Positions 30,070-38,978 of a stretch of DNA of 64,000 nt are shown piece after piece. The stretch is from NCBI RefSeq assembly GCF_029870955.1, contig NZ_PGFQ01000001.1, forward strand, positions 310,001-374,000, written 5' to 3'. The notes below the pieces were generated by a model that was not told the origin of the DNA, did no database searches, and saw only the letters and a program-made list of their open reading frames with translations. Source of the stretch: Sulfitobacter faviae. Its GTDB lineage: Bacteria > Pseudomonadota > Alphaproteobacteria > Rhodobacterales > Rhodobacteraceae. The translations under genes and the position numbers were made by a program. Position 1 is the first letter of the stretch. Each line of letters starts with the position of its first letter.

Positions 30070-31157
30070 AAGCGTCGTCGAGAAATCACCGCGCAGCCCG
30101 GCTTCGAGCAATTCGAGGTCGGGCGAGCAATCGCTATATTGCGCCACCATGCCCGGCGGGATGACGAAGGCATCGCCTGCCTCCAATTTGCGCGGCTCCT
30201 GCCCTTCGGCGTTCAGGGTCATGCTGCCTTCCATGACGAAGCTGAAGTGAATGTCGGCGTCGTGCTTCGCGGGCGGCGGCATGCCGCCGTCGAAACGCGC
30301 CACCTGAATGCCGGCCACGCCCTTGGTGCCCTTGGTGATCCCGGTGTCGCGCGCGACGAAGCCGGGGATGCGGAAGGGCTGCCACTCGGCCCCCTCCTTC
30401 ACGTGATGCACGAAGGTCTGGCCGTCCCATTCGCGGGCAGGGTCGCCTTTGCCGTTGGGCAGGGTCATCTCGTGGTCGATGGTGGTGACATGTTCCGCAG
30501 GCACGCCGATCTCGATCACCTCGATCGAGGGCGAGGCTTCAACCACACGATGACGGATGCCGGGTGGCTGGGTCACGCAATCGCCGGCATGGAGCCGGAT
30601 CACATCGCCCTGATCCTCGTAAAGCACATCAACCCAGCCCCGGTAGCAATAGATCAGTTGGAAGCCAACGGTGTGGTAATGGACCATGTCCGGCACCGGG
30701 CCGCCATCGGGGATGCGGATGTGGCTGGCGATGATCGAGCCGCCGAGGCGCGACGGGATGAGATCGCGGTAGTGCATCCCCGCGCGGCCGATCACCCATG
30801 GGGCCTCATCCGCCAGCCGCCGCACGGCGAACTCATGCTGTGTCTCGGGCTGGTCCACGCGCGGGCTACGCGGCAGGATCTTGATCTTCGTGCCATTGGG
30901 TGCGGTGAGTTCCCGCTGCCCTTCTGCGATGCTGTCGGGCGCATCGGTCAGCAGGCGCAGATGCCCCGGTGCCACATCCGCCCCCGTTCAAGCCTCACTT
31001 GCACCCCATGGCCCGAAAAACTTGCCACCGAAGGATCATCCGCGGGAAAGATCGTCTCAAGCCGCATGCCCAGCACTTTGGTGAAGAAAGGCAAATCCTC
31101 CCTAAGCTCCCGCGTGGGCAACAAGAATTCCGCCAAAACATCATCGGGCAAACGCAT
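30061..31157 (-). CDS. VOC-domain/double-cupin fusion protein (one-base frame interruption)
   Basis: Restored length 365 residues. The N-terminal 60-70 residues (VLAEFLLPTRELREDLPFFTKVLGMRLE) are half of a glyoxalase/VOC module. Two cupin barrels follow, with VHYHTVGFQLIYCYRG and DADIHFSFVMEGSM as metal-binding strands. The frame breaks at the CCCCC of 30981-30985; one extra G on the coding strand joins LERG to ADVAPGHLRLL. A metal-dependent dioxygenase or isomerase role is possible. Convergence with the indolepyruvate oxidoreductase suggests, but does not show, a role in aromatic metabolism. Confidence 0.75.
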
Positions 31158-31212
31158 TTAACTGATCCTCTTCACGTATCGCGCCGCAGTTGAGCGCGCG
31201 ACAAGCAAAGCG

Positions 31213-31458
31213 TCAACTGGGGGTTACGCACCACAGCCGATAAAGTTCCCCCGACCGCTCATTTTCGACCAGCGAGTCGCAGCGCAAAATTCGCGCGATC
31301 ACAAGAACCGCAAATTCTCGCCCCGATTTCGCACCCTCACGCGCCCAATAGCGCCTGAAAGCCTGCACAATTTCCACGCAATCACCTCCCGCAATGCGGG
31401 AAAGAAAGGGGCCATGGCCATCTCTCTTCGCCAATTCAATGGTTTCGCGAGGCTTCAA
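31213..31458 (-). CDS. Possible small hypothetical protein
   Basis: An 81-codon frame starting MKPRETIELAKRDGHG, in a 440-bp stretch without a sure gene. It contains an aromatic-rich middle (VEIVQAFRRYWAREG) and ends CVTPS. I recognise no family and see no clear ribosome site. It may be a real small gene or a chance frame; the rest of this interval (31158-31597) holds only the AT-richer upstream region of the response regulator. Confidence 0.3.
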   Translation of the reverse strand: MKPRETIELAKRDGHGPFLSRIAGGDCVEIVQAFRRYWAREGAKSGREFAVLVIARILRCDSLVENERSGELYRLWCVTPS

Positions 31459-31597
31459 AATATGGTTAATAATTTATGCAACGGCACAAGGTATTGGTGC
31501 AGAAGCGTCACAATTTCGCCGGGTTTATAGGACTAGATGTGAACAGTTTATAAAGACACCCGGACTGCCCGTCTGCCCCACGAAAGAGGTGCCAAAA

Positions 31598-32574
31598 ATG
31601 AAAATTCTTGCTGTCGACGATGACCCATTTATCCGCGAATTGCTGCCCGTTGTTTTCCGCGAAGCCGATTACCCCCATTTGACATTGGCCGCCTCCGGCG
31701 CTGCCGCTCTGGAACTGCTCGAAACCACCAAAGAACATTTCGACTGCCTGCTCTTGGACATCGAGATGCCCGAGATGGACGGCATCACCCTATGCCGCCG
31801 CATTCGCACGCTGGAAGCCTATCAAGACACGCCGATCCTGATGGTGACCTCGCGCGCCGACGCGACCGCGATCGAAAGCGCCTTTGCCGCCGGGGCCAAC
31901 GACTATGTGACCAAACCTTTCGACGTGAAGGACATCGCAACCCGCGTGCATATCGCCGAGCGCATGCTGGAGAACACCCAGCGCGCCCCGCGCCTTGATC
32001 CGCAGCATTTGAAAGACGTGGGCGAGCCCGGCGTCCACGATTTTGCGCTGGCCGATCCTGTGCATATCAATGGGGTCGATCAATTGGTGCTGCCCTTCTC
32101 CTTGGGCAATTACCTGTCGCAGCTTTCACGCCAACACCTTGATATCTGTCAGGTCTTCGCGGCCAAGATCGAACATATCGATGAGCTTTACGCGACCTGC
32201 AACACCGCCGAATTCGCCCGCGCCATCGCCGCTGCGGCCGAGGCCATCGCGCGCGTGGTCGATTGCCCACAACTGCTGATGACCCATAACGGATCTGGCA
32301 CGCTTCTGTGCATCGCGACAGGTGACAGCCTGCCCGCTTGGCCCGAGATCGAGGTGCTCATCCAAGGGGAGCTGGACGGCATGGACCTGCGCCATGACGA
32401 CAACAGCCCGATGACGGTGATGCTCTCCGTCGGTGGCCCGATCCAGCCTAATGCGAGCCGCACTCAGCGGGTCAGAAAGACATTCGACCGCGCCATTCGC
32501 CGCGTGGCGATGCGGCAGAAGGTCAAGCTCGACACCCCCCGACCGAGAAACCCTCCGTCTCCGCCGCCCATTGA
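31598..32574 (+). CDS. Response regulator with GGDEF-like degenerate output domain (probable one-base frame interruption)
   Basis: Restored length about 325 residues. A CheY-like receiver fills residues 1-125: acidic pocket AVDDDPF, phospho-acceptor Asp in LLLDIEMPEMDG, and the conserved Lys in YVTKPFD. The second half (about 150-310) has the length and pattern of a GGDEF domain, but the motif position reads NGSGTLLCIA, so cyclase activity is unlikely. At the 3' end the frame runs through a terminator into the next gene. Adding one C to the CCCCCC of 32535-32540 gives PPTEKPSVSAAH and a stop at 32574, just before the terminator. An AAAGAGGTG site supports the start. Confidence 0.8.
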
Positions 32575-32596
32575 CGGCAAGGCAATCGCCTCAAGA

Positions 32597-32621
32597 AAAA
32601 CCCGCCTCATGGGCGGGTTTT
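32597..32621. terminator. Bidirectional rho-independent terminator
   Basis: AAAACCCGCC and GGGCGGGTTTT pair around TCAT, with A and T runs on the two sides. It separates the response regulator (plus) from the convergent secreted-protein gene (minus). Confidence 0.85.
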
Positions 32622-32626
32622 CGCAT

Positions 32627-32995
32627 TCAGTTGATGGGGAATTGCACCAAACAGCGTTCGGCGATGCGGCGGTAATCCTCAAGCGTGTCGGGCACGCTGC
32701 GCCGATCACGCATCACCTCCATCGCAGCGCGTTTCTGCGCCCAAGTTCCCTCAACATGGCGGTCGAGAATGCGCACGGTCACGCCCAGCATCACATTCTT
32801 CTCTCCCTCGCCAATCAGTTCCGCCGCGGATAGTGCCACAGCCGTCAGCGCCAGCGTATTGGCGCAGCGCAGCGCCGCGGCTTCGCGCCCCTCATAGACC
32901 CGCGTGCCCGCCTCAGCCGCGCCAGAAGAGGCCACGAGCGAAGAGATCAACAAAACGGAACAGACGGCTGCTGTCAGAACGAAGCGGCGCGCCAC
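32627..32995 (-). CDS. Small secreted hypothetical protein
   Basis: 122 residues. The N terminus (MARRFVLTAAVCSVLLISSLVASSGAAEA) is a clear Sec signal peptide with a probable cleavage after an Ala-rich end. Mature part about 95 residues with two Cys (LRCANTLAL, ERCLVQFP) that could form a disulfide in the periplasm. I know no family for it. It begins one base after the stop of the stand-alone RAM gene, so the two form an operon. Confidence 0.7.
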   Translation of the reverse strand: MARRFVLTAAVCSVLLISSLVASSGAAEAGTRVYEGREAAALRCANTLALTAVALSAAELIGEGEKNVMLGVTVRILDRHVEGTWAQKRAAMEVMRDRRSVPDTLEDYRRIAERCLVQFPIN

Positions 32996-32996
32996 C

Positions 32997-33236
32997 TCAA
33001 AAGACCTTGAAGGTCATCGTGGTCAAAGACCGCTCAATGCCTTCGATGTCCAACAGATTGTCATTGATGTAGACGCCCACATCTTCGCCCTTGGGAATAT
33101 AAAGCTTCATCAACAGGTCATATTCGCCTGAGGTGGAATAAAGTTCGGAATGGATTTCGCGCAGGGCGATCTCTTCGGCCACACGATAGGTCGTGCCCGG
33201 TCGGCAGCGGATCTGGATGAATACGCAGGTGGTCAT
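32997..33236 (-). CDS. Stand-alone Lrp/AsnC ligand-binding (RAM) domain protein
   Basis: 79 residues with no DNA-binding domain: FIQIRCRPGTTYRVAEEI, LYSTSGEYDLLMKLYI and IERSLTTMTFKVF match the RAM/SAM ligand-binding half of Lrp proteins. Such proteins can bind amino acids or modulate full-length Lrp partners. It is the first gene of a two-gene minus-strand unit and is divergent from hisB. A truncated Lrp gene is less likely because the frame starts cleanly. Confidence 0.85.
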   Translation of the reverse strand: MTTCVFIQIRCRPGTTYRVAEEIALREIHSELYSTSGEYDLLMKLYIPKGEDVGVYINDNLLDIEGIERSLTTMTFKVF

Positions 33237-33395
33237 GTCGCGCCTCTTTCTGGGATTTGGTTCAAGCTGACATATGGGCCCTGCCCCCGCAATCCCCCAT
33301 CGCGCTGTCCCTGTCTAAAGGCGTTTCACCGCTTGGGCTTGGCGCGGCGGCAGGCCCTGTTATAAGGGCGCAGCAATTGCCTTCGGAGATGCCCC

Positions 33396-33983
33396 ATGCG
33401 TCGCAGCACCCTGACCCGCACCACTGCCGAAACCGACATCACGGTCGAGATCAACCTCGACGGCACCGGCAGCTATGACAATGAAACCGGCGTCGGCTTC
33501 TTTGACCATATGCTCGACCAGCTGTCGCGCCACTCGCTGATCGACATCAAGGTGCGTGCCAAGGGCGATCTACACATCGACGACCACCACACCGTCGAAG
33601 ATGTGGGCATCACGCTGGGCCAAGCACTGACCCAAGCGCTCGGCGACAAACGCGGCATCCGCCGCTACGGATCCTGCCTGCTGGCGATGGACGACGCACA
33701 AATCCGCTGCGCGCTCGATCTCTCCGCGCGGCCCTTTCTGATCTGGAACGTGGATTTCCCCACCAGCAGCATCGGCAAGTTCGACACTGAACTGGTCCGC
33801 GAGTTCTTCCAAGCGCTCAGCACCCACGGCGGCATCACCCTACATGTCGACGCGCTCCACGGGTTCAACAGCCACCACATCGCCGAAGCCGCTTTCAAAT
33901 CCGTCGCCCGGGCCCTGCGCGAAGCGGTCGAGACCGACCCGCGCAAAGCGGACGCCATCCCCTCCACCAAGGGTGCCTTGTGA
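33396..33983 (+). CDS. hisB: Imidazoleglycerol-phosphate dehydratase
   Basis: 195-residue manganese enzyme for step 6 of histidine synthesis. Both metal-binding repeats are seen: [23 protein letters not shown] and [21 protein letters not shown]. It lacks the N-terminal phosphatase of the enteric bifunctional HisB, as is normal in alphaproteobacteria. It leads the his cluster. Confidence 0.97.
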   Translation: MRRSTLTRTTAETDITVEINLDGTGSYDNETGVGFFDHMLDQLSRHSLIDIKVRAKGDLHIDDHHTVEDVGITLGQALTQALGDKRGIRRYGSCLLAMDDAQIRCALDLSARPFLIWNVDFPTSSIGKFDTELVREFFQALSTHGGITLHVDALHGFNSHHIAEAAFKSVARALREAVETDPRKADAIPSTKGAL

Positions 33984-33987
33984 ACCG

Positions 33988-34626
33988 ATGCTGACAGCAA
34001 TTATCGACTACGAATCCGGCAACCTGCACTCCGCCCATAAAGCCTTCGAGCGTATGGCCCGCGAGCATGACGCTGGCGAAGTCATGGTGACCTCGGATGC
34101 CGAGGTTGTGGCCCGCGCTGACCGTCTGGTTCTTCCCGGCGATGGCGCTTTCCCGGCCTGTATGGCTGCCCTGAAAGGGGCCGGCGGCCTCTATGACGCG
34201 ATGGTCGAGACGGTCGAGGAAAAAGGCCGCCCCTTCCTCGGCATCTGCGTCGGCATGCAACTGATGGCCAGCATGGGCCGCGAATATGAAGACACCCCCG
34301 GTCTGGGCTGGATCGGTGGCGAGGTGACCCAGATCACGCCGAAAGACCCGAAGCTCAAAGTCCCCCATATGGGCTGGAACGACTTGGTGATCGATCACGA
34401 CCACGCTGTCTTCACCGGGCTGCAAACCGGTGATCACACCTATTTCGTGCACAGCTACCACATGGCCGTCGCCGACCCCGCCGAACGTCTGGCCCATGTC
34501 GAATACGGCGGCGAAGTCACGGCGATCATCGGCCGGGACACGATGCTGGGCATGCAGTTTCACCCGGAGAAAAGCCAAACCACCGGCCTGCGGCTGATCT
34601 CGAACTTCCTGACTTGGGCGCCTTAA
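33988..34626 (+). CDS. hisH: Imidazole glycerol phosphate synthase glutaminase subunit
   Basis: 212-residue class I glutaminase that supplies ammonia to HisF. The nucleophile Cys is in FLGICVGMQLM and the His-Glu pair in MQFHPEKSQ. The ATG at 33988 lies four bases after the hisB stop, so translation is coupled; a longer upstream frame overlaps hisB and is rejected. Confidence 0.96.
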   Translation: MLTAIIDYESGNLHSAHKAFERMAREHDAGEVMVTSDAEVVARADRLVLPGDGAFPACMAALKGAGGLYDAMVETVEEKGRPFLGICVGMQLMASMGREYEDTPGLGWIGGEVTQITPKDPKLKVPHMGWNDLVIDHDHAVFTGLQTGDHTYFVHSYHMAVADPAERLAHVEYGGEVTAIIGRDTMLGMQFHPEKSQTTGLRLISNFLTWAP

Positions 34627-34654
34627 CCCATGCCGCGTCTATTGAAACGTCGGA

Positions 34655-34719
34655 AGGTATTTAAGAAAGGATGAAGATGAAGAAAGACCCTCTTCAACTT
34701 CATCCTTTTACAAATACCT
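34655..34719. repeat. AT-rich 65-bp imperfect palindrome after hisH
   Basis: Arms of about 29 bases start AGGTATTT and end AAATACCT and match in about 25 positions (AGGATGAAG on one side, CTTCATCCT on the other) around a short loop. It is strikingly AT-rich for this genome. No T-run follows, so it is not a classic terminator, although it could stop or stabilise the hisBH transcript. Similar GGTATTT...GATGAAG palindromes are, from memory, frequent between Roseobacter genes; I could not check this. Confidence 0.75.
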
Positions 34720-34806
34720 CTGCGCTGCGCTTTCCTCACGCAAAACGCAATGAAGGCGCGAAGGTCTGGCCCCGCGCCTTCCGACCTTGGCAGAAGTGAA
34801 CTGCCC

Positions 34807-35196
34807 TTACTTGATGCGCGCCCAGGTCTGTTTCGAGCAGATCAGCCCGCCCGCGACGCAGCCCGAGAGTTTCAGCGAGTTGCCTGAGACATTCATCTTC
34901 CCGATGTAGATTTTGCCGTTTGACGGGCGCCAAACCTTACCGGCGTATTTGCCGCCGCCCTGAGGCTTCATGTCGATGACGAGTGTTTTGCCGATATTGG
35001 GGGATTTATATTCGCCGCTGCCGTTGAAGGTGCGCGCGATGGTGCCGCAGATCGCCCCGCCGCAGGGGGCCATTTTCACATGGGCATAGGCGCCGTCATC
35101 CACTTGGGTTTTCCACGTACCGACCGCCGGATCCGCGGCATGGGCGGCGCCGCTCAGGCCAAGGCCCAGAAGGGCCGCTGCAAAAAGCTGTTTCAT
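34807..35196 (-). CDS. DUF2147 periplasmic protein
   Basis: 129 residues. A signal peptide ([20 protein letters not shown]) is followed by the DUF2147 pattern: [36 protein letters not shown] and [20 protein letters not shown]. Three Cys could form disulfides. It is likely a periplasmic beta-barrel-like protein of unknown function. It is inserted in opposite orientation between hisH and hisA. The longer in-frame upstream extension overlaps hisA and is rejected. Confidence 0.85.
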   Translation of the reverse strand: MKQLFAAALLGLGLSGAAHAADPAVGTWKTQVDDGAYAHVKMAPCGGAICGTIARTFNGSGEYKSPNIGKTLVIDMKPQGGGKYAGKVWRPSNGKIYIGKMNVSGNSLKLSGCVAGGLICSKQTWARIK

Positions 35197-35325
35197 GATC
35201 TCTCCTCCCGATCTGGCTTTAGTGTTAGCCACAACTTTCAATCGGGCAAGACTGACCTCGGGTCGCGTTGCAAAATCCCTGGCGACGTGCAAAAGGAAAG
35301 CGACTTCTCTAACAAGGGCCCGGCC

Positions 35326-36045
35326 ATGATCCTTTACCCCGCTATCGATCTCAAAGACGGTCAGGCCGTGCGCCTTGTGCATGGCGACATGGACCGCGCC
35401 ACCGTTTTCAACGACGATCCCGCCGCACAGGCGCTTAGCTTTGTCGAAGCGGGCTGTGATTGGCTGCATCTCGTGGACCTTAATGGCGCTTTTGCCGGGA
35501 CCCCGGTGAACGCCGCGCCAGTGGAGGCGATTTTGAAAGCCTGCAAGGTGCCTGCGCAATTGGGCGGTGGCATTCGCGATATGGCGACGATAGAGAGTTG
35601 GCTGGATAAGGGGCTCGCGCGTGTCATTCTGGGCACCGTGGCGGTTGAGAACCCCGAACTGGTCCGCGAGGCGGCGCGCGCCTTTCCCGGGCAGGTAGCG
35701 GTAGGAATCGACGCGCGGAACGGCAAGGTCGCGACCAAGGGTTGGGCCACAGAGACCGATGTGATGGCCACCGACCTCGCGAAATCCTTTGAGGATGCGG
35801 GCGTCGCCGCGATCATCTACACTGACATCATGCGCGATGGCGCGATGGGCGGGCCGAATGTGGAAGCGACAGCCGATCTGGCGCGGGCTGTCTCGATCCC
35901 GGTGATTGCCTCGGGCGGGGTGTCATCGCTCGAAGACTTAAGCGCGTTGCGGGACACCGGGGTCATCGAGGGCGCGATCTCGGGGCGCGCGCTTTATGAT
36001 GGCGCGATTGATCTGACCGACGCCATGAAGATGTTGAAGGGCTGA
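35326..36045 (+). CDS. hisA: Phosphoribosylformimino-5-aminoimidazole carboxamide ribotide isomerase
   Basis: 239-residue (beta/alpha)8 isomerase of histidine synthesis. The catalytic Asp is in [15 protein letters not shown] and the second in [12 protein letters not shown]; phosphate-binding glycines are in QLGGGIRD and ASGGVSS. It starts a new his unit after the DUF2147 gene and is followed by hisF after three bases. Confidence 0.97.
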   Translation: MILYPAIDLKDGQAVRLVHGDMDRATVFNDDPAAQALSFVEAGCDWLHLVDLNGAFAGTPVNAAPVEAILKACKVPAQLGGGIRDMATIESWLDKGLARVILGTVAVENPELVREAARAFPGQVAVGIDARNGKVATKGWATETDVMATDLAKSFEDAGVAAIIYTDIMRDGAMGGPNVEATADLARAVSIPVIASGGVSSLEDLSALRDTGVIEGAISGRALYDGAIDLTDAMKMLKG

Positions 36046-36048
36046 GCC

Positions 36049-36810
36049 ATGCTAAAGACCCGCATCATCCCTTGTCTCGACGTGGCCGATGGCCGCGTGG
36101 TGAAGGGTGTGAACTTCGTCGGCCTGCGTGATGCGGGCGACCCGGTGGATGCCGCGATTGCCTATGATGCGGCGGGGGCGGATGAGCTTTGCTTTCTCGA
36201 CATCCACGCCACCCATGAAAACCGCGGCACGATGTTCGATCTGGTCACCCGGACCGCCGAGCATTGCTATATCCCGCTGACCGTCGGCGGCGGCGTGCGG
36301 ACCGTGGCGGATGTGCGGGCCTTGCTGTTGGCAGGGGCTGACAAGGTCAGCTTTAACTCCGCCGCTGTGGCGAACCCGGATGTGATCGCCGAAGCGGCGG
36401 ATCACTTTGGCAGCCAGTGCATCGTCTGCGCGATTGACGCCAAGACCGTAAGCCTCGGCAAATGGGAGATTTTCACCCATGGCGGGCGCAAGCCCACGGG
36501 CATCGACGCCGTGGAGTTCGCCCGCACCGTGGCCGCCAAGGGCGCAGGTGAAATTCTGCTGACTTCCATGGACCGTGATGGCACCAAACAGGGGTTCAAC
36601 CTGCCCCTGACCCGCGCCATTTCGGATGCCGTGTCGGTGCCCGTGATCGCCTCTGGCGGGGTCGGCAATTTGGATCACCTTGTCGATGGGGTGATCGAAG
36701 GTGGCGCTTCGGCGGTGCTGGCAGCCTCCATCTTTCACTTTGGCGAATATACCGTGCAGGAGGCCAAACAGCATATGGCCGCCGCTGGCATTCCAATGAG
36801 GCTTTCATGA
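36049..36810 (+). CDS. hisF: Imidazole glycerol phosphate synthase cyclase subunit
   Basis: 253-residue barrel that cyclises PRFAR with ammonia from HisH. Catalytic Asp residues lie in [15 protein letters not shown] and [12 protein letters not shown]; the phosphate sites are TVGGGVRT and ASGGVGN. It lies between hisA (3-bp gap) and hisE (4-bp overlap). Confidence 0.97.
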   Translation: MLKTRIIPCLDVADGRVVKGVNFVGLRDAGDPVDAAIAYDAAGADELCFLDIHATHENRGTMFDLVTRTAEHCYIPLTVGGGVRTVADVRALLLAGADKVSFNSAAVANPDVIAEAADHFGSQCIVCAIDAKTVSLGKWEIFTHGGRKPTGIDAVEFARTVAAKGAGEILLTSMDRDGTKQGFNLPLTRAISDAVSVPVIASGGVGNLDHLVDGVIEGGASAVLAASIFHFGEYTVQEAKQHMAAAGIPMRLS

Positions 36811-37115
36811 CACTTGATGACCTATACGCCACCATTCTGAGCCGCAAAAGCGCCGATCCTTCAAGCAGTTGGACCGCGCAACTGCTGGCCAAAGGGCCAG
36901 AAAAATGCGCTGAAAAGTTCGGCGAAGAGGCGGTCGAGGCAATCATCGAGGCGGTAAAAGATGACCGCAAAGGTCTGACCTCCGAAGCTGCGGATGTGCT
37001 CTACCACCTGTTGGTGATGCTGGCGGCGCGGGATGTGCCGCTGAGCGATGTGCTGGATGAGTTGGCGCGGCGGCAATCGACCTCCGGCATCGCCGAAAAG
37101 GCCGCGCGGAAATAA
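36807..37115 (+). CDS. hisE: Phosphoribosyl-ATP pyrophosphatase
   Basis: 102 residues, all-alpha MazG-like fold. [18 protein letters not shown] and [13 protein letters not shown] carry the metal-binding Glu and Asp residues. It overlaps hisF by 4 bp and ends one base before the stop of the convergent CoA-binding gene. The cyclohydrolase HisI is separate, as usual in this group. Confidence 0.95.
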   Translation: MTLDDLYATILSRKSADPSSSWTAQLLAKGPEKCAEKFGEEAVEAIIEAVKDDRKGLTSEAADVLYHLLVMLAARDVPLSDVLDELARRQSTSGIAEKAARK

Positions 37116-37529
37116 TCAGCCCATAAGGCGCGGGATTTCCACCTTGGGGCAGCGGTCCTGGATCACGTCCACGCCGCGTGCCTCGGCCTTGGCCGCAGCT
37201 TCGGCATTGGTGATGCCCATTTGCATCCAGATGGTCTCAAGCTCGGGGAAAGCCTCCAGCGCTTCGTCCACGACGGGGGGCACATCCTCGGAGCGGCGGA
37301 AAATATCGACCATTTGCACCGGCGGGTCGATCTCGGCCAGAGTGGCGACGATGGTCTCGCCAAAGACTTCCTTGCCCGCGTGCACCGGGTTTACCGGCAC
37401 CACGTCATACCCTTTTTGGGCAAGGTATTCAGCGACATAGTGGCTGGGCCGCGCCGGATTGGGGGAAACACCGACCACCGCAATGCGGCGGGTGCGGGTG
37501 AGAACGTCTTTGATCAATGCATCTGTCAT
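37116..37529 (-). CDS. CoA-binding domain protein (YccU type)
   Basis: 137-residue Rossmann protein: RRIAVVGVSPNPARPSHYVA, then VVPVNPVHAG and IWMQMGITNAEAA match the YccU/CoA_binding_2 family, related to the nucleotide domain of succinyl-CoA synthetase. It binds CoA or a related ligand; its role is not established. It is a single gene. Confidence 0.88.
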   Translation of the reverse strand: MTDALIKDVLTRTRRIAVVGVSPNPARPSHYVAEYLAQKGYDVVPVNPVHAGKEVFGETIVATLAEIDPPVQMVDIFRRSEDVPPVVDEALEAFPELETIWMQMGITNAEAAAKAEARGVDVIQDRCPKVEIPRLMG

Positions 37530-37702
37530 AGGCTGAACTTAAGCGCCTCCGCGCGGGTTTCAACGGCTTAATGACGTGGCGTAAAGCCTGCCACCCCCTG
37601 CCCGCGATTGGCAAGGCCGCGGCGATTGCATAGGCTCGCCCCAAAGGGCCGCCTGTGGAGGAACCGGGCAGCACCGCGAACCATCATCACCGGGAGCATA
37701 GG

Positions 37703-38977
37703 ATGATCGATCAGACCTTGGATATGAACAATCTCGAAATGTCGGAGAAGGCCAAGCCGCTGCTGGCGGCGGTCATCAAGCACATCCGCGAGAATGTCGA
37801 TCCGATCACTGAGGAGTTCTTTCGCCTTGGCGAAGGCCGCGCCGACCGCTGGTCCTATGCGCCCGGTCAGTTGGAATTGCTCGACGGGGCCAAGCAAAAA
37901 GCGCGGGAGGCTGGGCTGTGGAACTTTTTCCTGCCCAATGCCGAAACCGGTGAAGGGCTGGCGAACCTCGATTACGCCTATATCGCCGCCGAATTGGGCA
38001 AAAGCCCGCTGGCGCCGGAAAGCCTGAACTGCTCCGCCCCGGATACCGGCAATATGGAGGTGTTGGAACGCGTCGGCACGCCCGAGCAGAAAGAGCGCTG
38101 GCTGAAGCCACTGCTCGCGGGTGAAATCCGCTCGGCCTTTGCCATGACGGAGCCTGATGTCGCCTCTTCGGATGCGCGCAACATCTCGACGAGCGCGGTG
38201 CTGGATGGCGACGATTGGGTGATCAACGGCGAGAAGTTCTATATCTCGGGCGCGGGCGATCCGCGTTGCAAGATCATGATCGTCATGGTGAAAACCTCAC
38301 CCGAGGCCGAGACTTTCCGCCAGCAGAGCCAGATCCTCGTGCCGATGGACACGCCGGGGGTGGAAATCCTCGGCCCGATGCATGTCTTTGGCCATGACGA
38401 CGCGCCGCATGGGCATATGCATATCCGTTTTTCCGATGTGCGCGTGCCGCGTGAAAACGTGCTTTGGGGCGAAGGGCGTGGCTTCGAGATCAGTCAGGTG
38501 CGGCTTGGGCCGGGGCGGATTCACCACTGCATGCGCTCTATTGGTGCGGCGGAAAAGGCGCTGGACCTGATGATCGAACGTGGGCTCGGGCGCGAGGCTT
38601 TTGGCAAGAAGATCATCGACCTCGGCAAGAATATGGAAACGATCAGCCGCGCGCGGATCGACATCGAAGCCATGCGGCTGATGGTGTTGAAAGCGGCCAA
38701 GGCGATGGATGTCTTGGGCAATAAAGAGGCGCGCATCTGGGTCAGCATGATCAAGGCGCTGGTGCCGGAAAAGGCCTGCGAGATCATCGACGCCTCCATG
38801 CAGGTGCATGGGGCCACGGGGATGAGCCAGTGGAGCCCGCTTTCGGGCATGTACACATGGCAGCGCGCGCTGCGCTTTGCCGATGGGCCGGATGAGGTGC
38901 ACCATCAGGTGATCGCCCGGGCCGAGGTGAAGGCCTTTCAGGCGTCGAACGCGCGCGGCTCTGGCAGCGACAGCTGA
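37703..38977 (+). CDS. Acyl-CoA dehydrogenase (ACAD10/11- or LvaC-like)
   Basis: 424-residue flavoenzyme. Typical ACAD blocks are FAMTEPDVASSDARNI (FAD contact), INGEKFYISGAGDP and the C-terminal MQVHGATGMSQWSP. The overall sequence resembles the branch containing the ACAD part of ACAD10/11 and the LvaC protein of levulinate catabolism more than short-chain ACADs. The ATG at 37703 follows a GGAGCATAGG. An SDR follows after one base, and an APH-type kinase lies 1.7 kb downstream on the other strand, the usual partners of this branch. Confidence 0.9.
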   Translation: MIDQTLDMNNLEMSEKAKPLLAAVIKHIRENVDPITEEFFRLGEGRADRWSYAPGQLELLDGAKQKAREAGLWNFFLPNAETGEGLANLDYAYIAAELGKSPLAPESLNCSAPDTGNMEVLERVGTPEQKERWLKPLLAGEIRSAFAMTEPDVASSDARNISTSAVLDGDDWVINGEKFYISGAGDPRCKIMIVMVKTSPEAETFRQQSQILVPMDTPGVEILGPMHVFGHDDAPHGHMHIRFSDVRVPRENVLWGEGRGFEISQVRLGPGRIHHCMRSIGAAEKALDLMIERGLGREAFGKKIIDLGKNMETISRARIDIEAMRLMVLKAAKAMDVLGNKEARIWVSMIKALVPEKACEIIDASMQVHGATGMSQWSPLSGMYTWQRALRFADGPDEVHHQVIARAEVKAFQASNARGSGSDS

Positions 38978-38978
38978 T

